Positions 18,133 through 26,442 are shown, numbered from the stretch's first letter. The stretch is 28,420 nucleotides of DNA from Caldilineaceae bacterium (GCA_028819675.1 JAPPKT010000364.1:1-28420), one strand, 5' to 3'. Made by a program: numbers and translations. The notes: generated by a model from the letters alone, not told the origin.

Positions 18133-18739
18133 GCAGCCCGCCCTCTCCCCCGTCGCCGGCATCTGCCGGTTCTTCGCCCAGTGAGAAACGGCGCTCCTCA
18201 CTCGCCATCTCCCCCAATCCTACCTCCGTCGCCTCATCTGCTCTGCATACCTGTCCCGACTCCATCGCCCCCCCGAACTGAAGAAACGCCTCCCCGATTA
18301 CCCGTCTCCCAAAGGACCCCATCGGCGGCAAACTGTCTGCTTCGAAAAAACGGGCCTCCAGAATCTCTACAGGATCGATTCTAATCTGCCCGCCGCCGAT
18401 CCGCCCCAGCAAATAGAACTCCAGGATGCGTCCCATCGCCCGGTGGCAGACTAAACGCTCGACCGATGCCTCCAGCGCCAGCTCCTCCTTCACCTCCCGT
18501 CGCCAGCAGTCATGGATCGTTTCCCCGGGAGACAGCCAGCCTCCGGGCAGCCCCCACAGCCTCGTATTGTGGAAACGATGCCGCAACAGCAGGACCTGCT
18601 CATCATCGTTCAGCAGGACGCCGCTCACGCCTACGATGACTTTGCCGGTGACCCCCCACGTAACCGCGCCGCGCAGCCACCGCGGCGCCCTTCGCCAAAT
18701 GCCTGCCGCCATCGGCGCCAGACCTGTGAGTTGGCGCAT
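18125..18739 (-). CDS. Nudix hydrolase
   Basis: A soluble 204-residue protein with a Nudix box at about 66-88: GWLSPGE, then seven residues, then REVKEELAL. This fits Gx5Ex7REUxEExGU except that the last Gly is Ala. The catalytic Glu residues of REVKEE are intact, so metal-dependent pyrophosphate hydrolysis is likely; the substrate (nucleotide sugar, NDP or other diphosphate) cannot be read from sequence. The N-terminal 35 residues are Arg/Trp-rich and not part of the fold. ATG 18739 is preceded by AGGGGGCGG and lies seven bases after the stop of the 1660-residue gene. Its end overlaps the next gene. This placement between two DUF2298 genes argues for a role linked to theirs, for example processing a sugar-diphosphate by-product, but this is inference. 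Confidence 0.9.
   Translation of the reverse strand: MRQLTGLAPMAAGIWRRAPRWLRGAVTWGVTGKVIVGVSGVLLNDDEQVLLLRHRFHNTRLWGLPGGWLSPGETIHDCWRREVKEELALEASVERLVCHRAMGRILEFYLLGRIGGGQIRIDPVEILEARFFEADSLPPMGSFGRRVIGEAFLQFGGAMESGQVCRADEATEVGLGEMASEERRFSLGEEPADAGDGGEGGLRA
18141..18151 (-). promoter_or_regulatory. Ribosome binding site supporting the GTG start of the DUF2298 gene
   Basis: On the minus strand a purine-rich run GGGGGAGAGGG sits inside the end of the Nudix gene, eight bases before a GTG at 18132-18130. It decides between three possible starts and implies reinitiation after the Nudix stop at 18127-18125. Confidence 0.5.
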
Positions 18740-18746
18740 CCGCCCC

Positions 18747-21700
18747 CTATCGGCCCTTTAGCTGGCCCTGAATGTGAGAGGAAACCGCGTATATCGTAAC
18801 CTCGGGGTTCCGATAGACCGACTCCAGGAGCCCGGAGGCTGCCAGCTCCGCCAGTCTCCAGTCTGCCCCCGGATGTTGTTGCCTTTCCAACTGGCCCGCG
18901 TAGATGAGTCCGATCTCCAGTTCCTCTATCAGGCTCTCCATACGCGCCAGATCCTCCGTATTCCAAAACTCGGAAAGTAGGCCGTGCCGCTTGCCAACGT
19001 CCTTACGGTAACGCTGTTCCCCCGCGTGCATTCCCAACAGCCCGCTCAATCCCGTTAGGCTGGCCACACGTGTGCCCCCGGCCCGGTAATAGTCGAGCTG
19101 AGCAGATTCTGCCAGCACCAGGTTGCCCCGTACGTTTTGCAGCAACCACTGCACCGCCGCCCAATCGTACTGTAATTCGATGGCACTGTTGCTGTCAGGC
19201 CAGTGGTAAACGCCCTTCTCCATGAAGGCCATCCCATTCAGAGTCCCAATCGGAGGGCGCCAGCCCGGGAATCGCTGCGAAAGCCGCGACGGCGTCCCTA
19301 GCAGAGGATAGACCAGGCTGGCCGCAACCAGAACGACAAAGGCCAGCCCCCAGGCGCCTCGGACCGCCGCCAGCGCCGTTCTGAAACGAAAGCGCGAGTT
19401 CCAGGACTCCACACCAACCGAAGGTAGTTCTCCTTCTATACCCCTGCCCCGCTGCATCGACTCAAAACGCGCCAGGATCCTCGGCAGCGCGATCGCCGCC
19501 GCAACAGCCCAGAGCACCCATACCTGGTTGTAGAACTTGAAAAGAGTGTTCATCCGGTAGGCGTCGCCGCCTTGGAGATGGTCCTTCAGATACACCACCT
19601 GAGTTCCGGCCAGTACCGCCAGGCCCGTCGCTGCCAGCAGCGCAACACATATCGTTCCCGTGTCAGCCTCTCTCTCGCGCCGCCAAAGGTGCGAGACGGC
19701 TATGCCAAACGCCGGCACGCAGACAGCCAGTACCGTCTGGTTTGTAAATAGGAGAAGCAGCAAAGAAGCAAGGAACAGCGCCGGAAGCAGAATGACCTCG
19801 GTGAAATAGGCGACAGTCGGGTTCCGCACAAGCAACCTGTGAATTCGCAAATAGCGATTCCGGCGCAGTTCCCCCCGCCCTACCACCAGCCACGTAAAGA
19901 TGACAAACGCGAAAAACCCCCAGATCTGCGTCCACTTGCCCAGGTCATCAGGCGACCGCACCAACCCGATACCGCTCGCCGCAACATTCGTGTAGCTGCT
20001 GAAGAAGGGCAAAAATAGTAGATATGCCCCGCCCGCCATTACGATCCCCAACCCCGCAACCGGCACAACATGCAATCGCCCTCCCCTGCGGTAAAGTGCG
20101 ACCGCCAGCGCAAGGACGCCCAGCCCCAGATACGTGGGCAGATCCCACAAGTTGACCGCCGCCAGCACCCCCAATGTAAAGGCCAGGCCGCCGACAAGCA
20201 CTGCCCCGCTGTGCCAGTTCTTGCGCCAGTCAACGTTATGGCTGTCCAGAAGCGCCAGCACCAGCGCCGCGAAAAACAAGGAAAACGGAATGCCGATCAT
20301 GTGTGGATGTAAATCGGCATAGGTGAAACTCCAGTAGGGAAACTCGTTGATCGTATGGGGAATCACACGGCTGGGCGCCCAAAAATCATATCCCGGCAGA
20401 GCCGCGCCGGAGCTCAAGACGCGCCACAACCCGCTGAATGCATGGACCGCCTTCTGAATTCCCGGAACGCTGCTGACAAAACCGCTTTCGCTGACTCTGC
20501 TCAGCGATTGCACCAACTGCACAAATCCAGCCAAATTGCCGATAACGGCGACGAACAGCGGAGCCAGCAGCGCCGCACCTATGCCTTCGTGCCAGGACGG
20601 CTGCGGGCCGATAGGTCGCCCATTCGACGGCTCCCCTTCCTGCGGCCCCCCTCTCGCATCAGCCTCTGCCTCGAAACCTGTGCCGGAAATGTCCTCCTTT
20701 ACATAGCTGATTGAACCGGTTGCCTCCGGCCTTGCACCCCTGACCAGCGCCCAGTGTGGACCGCCGCCCCAGCTTTGGGATCGCTCCTGTTCTGCTACGT
20801 CTTCCCCGGTTGGACCGTCGCCCGGCCCAGCCGAAAACAGTTCCTCCGCATCATCCGTCTCAACGGCGCCGACTCCGGTCTCTGGTTGTTCAGCAGTAAA
20901 CGGACGCGCCGGCGTCTCGCCGGCCGCCGTGCTTTGCAGCCGCGTACGGTTCCCTCGCGGTCGGATCCCGCTCACCGAATATGCAACGGCAAACGCGTTA
21001 ACCACAGTAAGCGCAAACAACATGGGAATGGCCAGATTGAAGGCCACCTCCGCGTAGATCCCCGTCAACTTGATCAGGTAACCGACCAGATAGATCCCGT
21101 AGTAGTAATAGTTGATGTACCCGCCCGCAAAATGCGGATCAACCGGCGGAAAATACGGGCTCCGCAAAATCCCGTTCAGAAACGCAAACTCCATGAACTT
21201 CTCACCGCCGAACCAGGGCTGCCAAATGTCCGGATTCGCCCGCCGGACCAGCACAAAGAACAGGAATGAACCCGCGAACAGCACCTCCCCAACCAGCAAA
21301 ATCCCCCACATGCGCCGCACAAACGACACTACATCCCGCCACGTGAAAACCAGTACACCAGCACCCAACAGCGCAACCATGCCCGCGACCAGCCACGCAT
21401 TGCGCACCGTGTTCTGCGCCAGCCCGGAACTGGCGAATATCCAAAGCAGCCACCCACTCAACAGCCAGCCCAACGTCTTGGCCAGCAGAAACCCGCCATC
21501 GCGCAGTACGCCGAACAGCCTGAATGCCAGCGGCCACGCCACCCAGCCCAGCGCAGAAACAACAAGCCACCACCAGCCTACCGCAAGCCACGGCGATCTG
21601 CTCGCCGCCGTGTTCCATCTGTAATTGTCCACCAGAGGCAGTTCCCGCAGCGGCGTTTCCAGCAGAAGCGAAGGCCTCGACCCCTCTGCACCTTCTGCAC

Positions 21701-23729
21701 CCTCTGCACCCTCTGCCCGCGCCCCGTCTCCGCCTTCCGGAATCGCCTGCCCCTGCACGAGCGCCAGCAAAAGGTTGATCAGGCCCCGGTCCTGGCTCTC
21801 AGGTGCACTCCCCAGCCCGATCGCGTTTAAAACAGGCGCCAGCGCGGGCTCACGACCTCGGTCCCAATGCACGGCGCCCTCCCACGACCCTCCCAACAGG
21901 CCGTCGATCTCAGAACCGCTCAACGCCCGCTCCTTCGCCAGTATCGACACCCGCGGGTGGTCATACAGGCTCCAGCTTTCGTCGGCATCGTGGTCCGGAA
22001 ACGTCAGGCCCAGCAATCGCGGCGGCGTCGTGAAGTCTGCCGCCAGCACGAAGCCCAGCTGCCCCCCGAACATCAGCTCATAGTAGAGATTGGTCATCGG
22101 GTACCGCGCCGGCAACTCATCCACGCTCTCGTAAATCCGTTTGGAACTGTAGATGACGTAATCGGCCGCCAGCAGCTTCTCCTTCAATATCTCGTACTTC
22201 TCCGCCGTGTCCTCCTCATACGGCGACCAGTCGATGTGCCGCAGACCGTGGCTGCCCATGTCCATCCCCGGTTCCCCCGGCAGCCTCTTCGGCAGCGGAT
22301 CGTCCCATGACTCCCACAATATCACCGAACCCGGCGGCGCCTTGGCATAGACCCAACGGCTGGCCGTCACCCACGTATGCTCGCTCCCATAGACGCCGTT
22401 GGCATACGCCAGCGACCAGAACAGACCGCCCCCAACCGCCGCCATGGCCAGTATCACGCCCGAAAGACGTGCAGCCAGCCCAAGCCTCCCACTGGCTCTC
22501 AGCCGCAGAAGCCAGACGATCAACCCCGCCGCAAAGAGCAGGACAAAGGGGAGCACCGGACTCATATACCGGTTGAACTTGGCCAAAAACGCGCCCGTAA
22601 TACCAAAATACGGCACAACCCAGGCCCATACGATGAGCTCTCCGGCCCTCGCCCGGTAGAGTGCCGCCTTACCCAACGCCCACGCGCTTCCGGCCAGCGC
22701 CGCCAACCCCAGGGGCCAGCCCAATCCCCAGACGACCTGCTGCTCGATAAAATACAGATAGGGCACCGTGTTCCGGTACTGCCGCGTAAAGGGAAAATCG
22801 GCCACGCCGCGCACCATACGGCCCTGTTCAACCAGCGTTGCCTGGATGAAGCTCACCCAGTCGAGCACCGCATAGGGGCTGGTGACAAAGAAAACAACGG
22901 CAGCTGCCAAATAGGCGGCCAACAATTGATGGAGTGAGCTCCCTGCTTTCCCCCTCCCGTCGATCGACCGATTCTGCTCTCCTCTCCTCCATTCCAGGAT
23001 TAGCGTCGCCGTCAGTGGCGCCGCCAGAATCGGAAGCGCGCTGAACTTGGATGAGACCGCCAGCCCCGCGCCGATTCCCGCCAGAAGCACACCACGCCAG
23101 GAGCGCTCCTGCACCATCAGCACGCCACCATACACAGCTACCACCACAAATGTCGTGCTTGCCGGGTCCATCGCAAAAAAGTGGCTGAGCTGGATGGCTT
23201 GGGCGGTAAACGCGTAAAGTGTCGCCGCCAAAACACCGCCTAACGCCCCGTAGAGCCGCCTCCCCAGCAGGAAAAGCAAAAAGATCGTTAGCGTGTCCAG
23301 AAGGGCCATCATCAACCGGCCCGCAACTGCCACCCCTTCGCAGGCCGTGTTGGCCCGCTCCATCAGTCCAATCGTTCGATCGGGAAGGGGCAGCAGACCG
23401 GCCGGGCCGGCCAATCTGCTCAGCACTTCGCCGGTCAGAATACCCAGATACAGCGGAAAGTGGCCGTAGGTAAACGACCGCCGCCGCTCGTTATGGCGGT
23501 CCCACAAAGGGTTGAGCGGGCTGCGCTGCGGGTCCGGAAACGCATCGACGGTCGAGGGCCAACCAATCGTCGGCGCATAGAAGCAAGTCGTGCTTCGCTC
23601 ATCAGGGTGAGAATTCAAGCCGCCGTCAAACTGGACGTTCCAGGTGCGTAACCCTAGCCCGGCCACTATGACCGCACCCAAAACAAGATATATGACTATC
23701 GAAGAGGACTTTCGCGAAAAAGCTTGCAT
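18747..23729 (-). CDS. GT39-like / DUF2298 fusion membrane protein
   Basis: A 1660-residue protein with two membrane halves. The first (about 1-640) is a GT39-like module: helix at 11-28, acidic motif HPDE at 41-44, about ten helices, and a soluble region at about 447-640. A low-complexity linker with four AEG units (about 672-684) leads to the second half (about 710-1660), a DUF2298 module with YYYYG at 874-878, FTYADLHPHMIGIPF around 1136-1149 and RMNTLFKFYNQ at 1392-1402. A hydrophilic, acidic insert of about 125 residues (921-1047) interrupts this half. Two-module YYY proteins are known in the family, but the function is unknown; coupling of a sugar transfer step to the YYY activity is inferred. 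ATG 23729 is the only good start; its Shine-Dalgarno match is weak. It is the first gene of the cluster after a 389-base spacer, so the main promoter should lie just upstream. Confidence 0.88.
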   Translation of the reverse strand: MQAFSRKSSSIVIYLVLGAVIVAGLGLRTWNVQFDGGLNSHPDERSTTCFYAPTIGWPSTVDAFPDPQRSPLNPLWDRHNERRRSFTYGHFPLYLGILTGEVLSRLAGPAGLLPLPDRTIGLMERANTACEGVAVAGRLMMALLDTLTIFLLFLLGRRLYGALGGVLAATLYAFTAQAIQLSHFFAMDPASTTFVVVAVYGGVLMVQERSWRGVLLAGIGAGLAVSSKFSALPILAAPLTATLILEWRRGEQNRSIDGRGKAGSSLHQLLAAYLAAAVVFFVTSPYAVLDWVSFIQATLVEQGRMVRGVADFPFTRQYRNTVPYLYFIEQQVVWGLGWPLGLAALAGSAWALGKAALYRARAGELIVWAWVVPYFGITGAFLAKFNRYMSPVLPFVLLFAAGLIVWLLRLRASGRLGLAARLSGVILAMAAVGGGLFWSLAYANGVYGSEHTWVTASRWVYAKAPPGSVILWESWDDPLPKRLPGEPGMDMGSHGLRHIDWSPYEEDTAEKYEILKEKLLAADYVIYSSKRIYESVDELPARYPMTNLYYELMFGGQLGFVLAADFTTPPRLLGLTFPDHDADESWSLYDHPRVSILAKERALSGSEIDGLLGGSWEGAVHWDRGREPALAPVLNAIGLGSAPESQDRGLINLLLALVQGQAIPEGGDGARAEGAEGAEGAEGSRPSLLLETPLRELPLVDNYRWNTAASRSPWLAVGWWWLVVSALGWVAWPLAFRLFGVLRDGGFLLAKTLGWLLSGWLLWIFASSGLAQNTVRNAWLVAGMVALLGAGVLVFTWRDVVSFVRRMWGILLVGEVLFAGSFLFFVLVRRANPDIWQPWFGGEKFMEFAFLNGILRSPYFPPVDPHFAGGYINYYYYGIYLVGYLIKLTGIYAEVAFNLAIPMLFALTVVNAFAVAYSVSGIRPRGNRTRLQSTAAGETPARPFTAEQPETGVGAVETDDAEELFSAGPGDGPTGEDVAEQERSQSWGGGPHWALVRGARPEATGSISYVKEDISGTGFEAEADARGGPQEGEPSNGRPIGPQPSWHEGIGAALLAPLFVAVIGNLAGFVQLVQSLSRVSESGFVSSVPGIQKAVHAFSGLWRVLSSGAALPGYDFWAPSRVIPHTINEFPYWSFTYADLHPHMIGIPFSLFFAALVLALLDSHNVDWRKNWHSGAVLVGGLAFTLGVLAAVNLWDLPTYLGLGVLALAVALYRRGGRLHVVPVAGLGIVMAGGAYLLFLPFFSSYTNVAASGIGLVRSPDDLGKWTQIWGFFAFVIFTWLVVGRGELRRNRYLRIHRLLVRNPTVAYFTEVILLPALFLASLLLLLFTNQTVLAVCVPAFGIAVSHLWRREREADTGTICVALLAATGLAVLAGTQVVYLKDHLQGGDAYRMNTLFKFYNQVWVLWAVAAAIALPRILARFESMQRGRGIEGELPSVGVESWNSRFRFRTALAAVRGAWGLAFVVLVAASLVYPLLGTPSRLSQRFPGWRPPIGTLNGMAFMEKGVYHWPDSNSAIELQYDWAAVQWLLQNVRGNLVLAESAQLDYYRAGGTRVASLTGLSGLLGMHAGEQRYRKDVGKRHGLLSEFWNTEDLARMESLIEELEIGLIYAGQLERQQHPGADWRLAELAASGLLESVYRNPEVTIYAVSSHIQGQLKGR
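21683..21718. repeat. Nine-base tandem repeat, four copies, inside the fusion gene
   Basis: The unit CYTCTGCAC is repeated four times in phase, the last copy with one change. On the coding strand it encodes a run of Ala-Glu-Gly units in the linker between the GT39-like and DUF2298 halves. Being in frame, a gain or loss of units would only change linker length. Confidence 0.85.
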
Positions 23730-24056
23730 CGGTATCCGGGCGTCACCGCCACAGCAAGATCAGAATCCTGAATCCACAGCCGGCAGCAGGCAACCTGCCA
23801 ATTGCTCAACAATTCTATCACGGTCGCTCGCGAAAGTTACGACACAAGACACCCTCGTTCTGATGCTTTGGACCGGCCGCGCCGGGTGCTGCACCGCAAT
23901 CAAAAACGCCTGAAGAAGGACTTTCCGGTCCTCTGGGATCGGTGGTCCGACTTACGCTGGCTCTCAGTGCCTGTTCTTTGGATTCGAGTTGAACGCACGC
24001 TGACTTGGGGTGTCTGTCTCGGAGAGGCTGGGCCCGTCCCAGAGGCCTGGATCTTC
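23730..24056. other. Spacer upstream of the glycosyltransferase cluster
   Basis: I see no gene here. It separates the 3' stem-loop of the G5/3D gene from the first ATG of the large cluster at 23729. It probably carries the cluster's promoter, with one candidate -10 element described separately. The GC-rich middle (about 23860-23960) shows no repeat or RNA-gene structure that I can recognise. Confidence 0.5.
23812..23820 (-). promoter_or_regulatory. Possible extended -10 promoter element for the large cluster
   Basis: Read on the minus strand this is TGATAGAAT, an extended -10 form (TGnTAnnnT), about 82 bases before the ATG of the first cluster gene. The hexamer 17 bases farther upstream (GTAACT) is a poor -35, as is tolerated with an extended -10. 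Only motif matching supports it. Confidence 0.25.
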
Positions 24057-24086
24057 ACGTGCCAACTGAACAGTCAGTTGGCACGT
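24057..24086 (-). terminator. Perfect 13-bp stem-loop after the G5/3D gene
   Basis: ACGTGCCAACTGA (24057-24069) and its exact complement (24074-24086) flank a four-base loop. It begins 32 bases beyond the stop codon at 24119, the place of a terminator. There is no T tract on either side, so it is not a classical intrinsic terminator; it could act as an RNA-stabilising 3' end or, being palindromic DNA, as a protein binding site. Confidence 0.5.
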
Positions 24087-24118
24087 CGATTTACTGCTTT
24101 CTGGCCCAAATACTGCCG

Positions 24119-25789
24119 CTACTGAGGCTCTATCGGCCAGTTCCGTATCACCCACTCAATCTGATGCTCCGGCGGCGGCGGCCACAGCAGGTAGACGTCA
24201 ACCCAGCGGCTCCACAACACCAGGTTGTGGTCGTCATAGCCCAAATCTATGCGCCGGAACAAAATGTTGCCGCCCGTATCCAACGCATCCCCAAATCCGT
24301 ATCCGGGAACGTACACCCTGGTGCGCAGCGGAATGATGTTCGGGTCCACGGCTACGATTCCCTTCCGCATCCGGTCCCCTGTGCGCGTAATCCCGTACCA
24401 CGGTAGGCTTGGAGAGACCCCGGCGGTGGACGCGCTGTAACTGGTTGCCCTCATCCTGATCTTGCGCCAGTAGGTGATCTCCTGGCCGTCTTCCGTGACG
24501 AAAGTCTGCGCTTCTATCTTCTGGCCGTACACTATCCGTTTGTTGCGCGGCTCCTGTGCCACCCAGACGTCTTCCAGGGAACGGTCGTGCATCTCGCCGT
24601 CCCGATACAGAACGCGGAAGCGCCTCCGCGTAATGCCCTCTGCCCCCTCAAATTCAACCAGAGTGTCAATTGGAAGGTCCGGATCCCCGACCCACTCCGT
24701 CTCAAACGGAGCGATCTCATCTTGTACTTCGACCTCTTCCCGAACGCGTACAATCTGAATCTGCATGTCCGGATACAATCCGGCGCTTAGCTGAGGAGTC
24801 ACTTCGTCAAGGCCCGTCAGGCCAACACCTATCTCCGCCAGTACGTCTCCCACGGATTCGCTCAGCGTTCGCGTCCTATACAGCACTCCGTCTGCCACCA
24901 GACTGACAGGAATGCTTCGTCGAATGAAAACGCGCAGTCCCGAGCTGACAGGTGTGCCCAGCGCGGGCTGCACCTCATCGCCAAGAAAAATCGTGACCTC
25001 CGCATCCCGCAGAGCCTCGCCCACCGTGTCCGCCAGCGTCTGTATCGTATAGGGAATCGTGTCCTCGTAGACCGTCAGACGGACTGAGCGGTTGACCTCG
25101 ATCAGTACTGGAGCTCTCTCAACCCTGTCCCAACTCGGCCCGCCCGAAAGACGGGTCTCGCTGTCCCGACTCCGCTCCATCGGAACTGGGTCCTCCCACC
25201 CTACTTCCTTACCGTAAATCAATACCTGGTCGCGAGGACTATATGGAATCCCCGCGTCAACCAGCAGTTCGGCAGGCGTCTCGGCCCAACTCGTTGCCTC
25301 ATACTCCCGACCGTCCGCAACGATAAGGAAGGGCTGCGGCCTTTCAACCGAAAGACGCAGACCGTCTGTTATTCTGGTGTCAAGATTGTGGGAAATCCGT
25401 AAGCCTTCTGGGGCCGCCGTCCGCGACGGGGCAACCCCCTCAACGGTCGACGTATCTCTGACCGTATCCTGCGCCTGTGCCACACGTGCAGGAACGATGG
25501 AACTCTCGGTCAGTCCGCCTCCTGATGCTGCCTCCGGGCCCGTTAGCAGGCCGACGTCGGTCAGCAAATCACCCACGTTACGCCTGTGGGTCTGTACTGT
25601 TTTTGTGACCCCGTCCACTTCAATCTCGACTGTGCTTGCCGTCAAGTTCCAAAGTATCCAGAGTCCTGCGATCGCAGCCGTCAACGCTGACAACTGTACC
25701 AGAACACGGATCCGCCGCCCCGTTTGCCGCCTCAATGAACTCCCGGAAACGGCAACTTTCGGCTTCATCCGTCGGGTGACAGTAGCCAT
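24119..25789 (-). CDS. YabE-like cell-wall protein with DUF348-like repeats, G5 and 3D domains
   Basis: A 556-residue envelope protein. A basic N terminus is followed by one membrane segment (about 29-51). DUF348-like modules start at about 53 (EIEVDGVTKTVQTHRRNVGDLL), 145, 236 and 293; the first is the clearest. A G5 domain covers about 345-425 (ending NKRIVYGQKI). The C-terminal 3D domain (about 445-540) has the three aspartates in AVDPNIIP (482), DTGG (504) and RIDLGYDD (515). This order matches YabE/Rpf-type wall proteins, and 3D domains are related to MltA-like lytic transglycosylases, so peptidoglycan binding or cleavage outside the membrane is likely. It is longer than typical because of a polar linker (about 85-135). 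It is flanked by its own promoter-like site and a stem-loop, so it probably forms a single-gene unit between the sulfatase and the glycosyltransferase cluster. Confidence 0.88.
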   Translation of the reverse strand: MATVTRRMKPKVAVSGSSLRRQTGRRIRVLVQLSALTAAIAGLWILWNLTASTVEIEVDGVTKTVQTHRRNVGDLLTDVGLLTGPEAASGGGLTESSIVPARVAQAQDTVRDTSTVEGVAPSRTAAPEGLRISHNLDTRITDGLRLSVERPQPFLIVADGREYEATSWAETPAELLVDAGIPYSPRDQVLIYGKEVGWEDPVPMERSRDSETRLSGGPSWDRVERAPVLIEVNRSVRLTVYEDTIPYTIQTLADTVGEALRDAEVTIFLGDEVQPALGTPVSSGLRVFIRRSIPVSLVADGVLYRTRTLSESVGDVLAEIGVGLTGLDEVTPQLSAGLYPDMQIQIVRVREEVEVQDEIAPFETEWVGDPDLPIDTLVEFEGAEGITRRRFRVLYRDGEMHDRSLEDVWVAQEPRNKRIVYGQKIEAQTFVTEDGQEITYWRKIRMRATSYSASTAGVSPSLPWYGITRTGDRMRKGIVAVDPNIIPLRTRVYVPGYGFGDALDTGGNILFRRIDLGYDDHNLVLWSRWVDVYLLWPPPPEHQIEWVIRNWPIEPQ

Positions 25790-25795
25790 GGCAAC

Positions 25796-25824
25796 ATTCT
25801 ATCCATAATTTGCTATGATCAAAA
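25796..25824 (-). promoter_or_regulatory. Candidate leaderless promoter of the G5/3D gene
   Basis: On the minus strand TAGAAT (25801-25796) ends six bases before the ATG at 25789, so transcription would begin at or next to the start codon. TTTTGA (25824-25819) lies 17 bases upstream as a weak -35. There is no Shine-Dalgarno site before the ATG, which fits a leaderless message. The surrounding AT-rich stretch stands out from the GC-rich spacer. Confidence 0.4.
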
Positions 25825-26000
25825 TTTAATACCTTCCCGATGGCAAATAAGACCGATTGTATGAACAGAATGTTCCCCGAAATGCAAAACAACCTGATCT
25901 GACCCCTTCCCCATGCTCTTTGACACGGTTTCGTCACAGTTTTGCACACCCTCTTCGAGTACCACCTGTGCCACAAACCATGACCACAACCTGCCCTGAA

Positions 26001-26180
26001 TGCCCCGTCCATCCAAACTCCCCGTGGGGGCACCCCTTGTGGGTGCCCACTTCCTACACCCCAGACCGCCCTATGCATCCAAATCCCCCGTAGGGGCACC
26101 CCTTGTGGGTGCCCACGCCCGCCCCCAAAAACGCCCTATCCGTCCGAAACGCCCCGCGGGCCACCCCTCGTGAATGCCCT
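26001..26180. repeat. Three-copy, about 65-base hairpin repeat
   Basis: Three related units are spaced 65-66 bases apart with cores at 26020-26050, 26085-26116 and 26151-26179. Cores 1 and 2 share GGGGCACCCCTTGTGGGTGCCCAC exactly; core 3 is degenerate. Within a core GGGCACCC pairs with GGGTGCCC around a short loop, and each core is preceded by a similar flank (CATCCAAA, CATCCAAA, CGTCCGAAA). This is the form of a small dispersed palindromic element that has multiplied in tandem. Its function is unknown. Confidence 0.75.
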
Positions 26181-26442
26181 GACTGTTCCCCCACCCGCGC
26201 CGGTGCTGGGTGAAACGTTGCGTCCCTCGTGGATTGAAAACACTGTGCGCTTGTGAATCCCAGGTCAAACCTCGACGACCACTAACCACTGACCACTGCT
26301 CACCCACCGGCGAGGCAACGCCCGATTCCTGACAGTACATCTCGTCACCCCTGTTTCCGGCTGACCGCCCACCATACGCACACAGAACTCGGCATGGCAG
26401 ATGCCAGCCATCCCTTCGCCGGAAGGCGCGGGCGCGCAAAAT

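Noticed and set aside
26200..26260. Possible CRISPR array
   Set aside because: Only one repeat-like sequence is present, with no second copy, spacers or cas genes.
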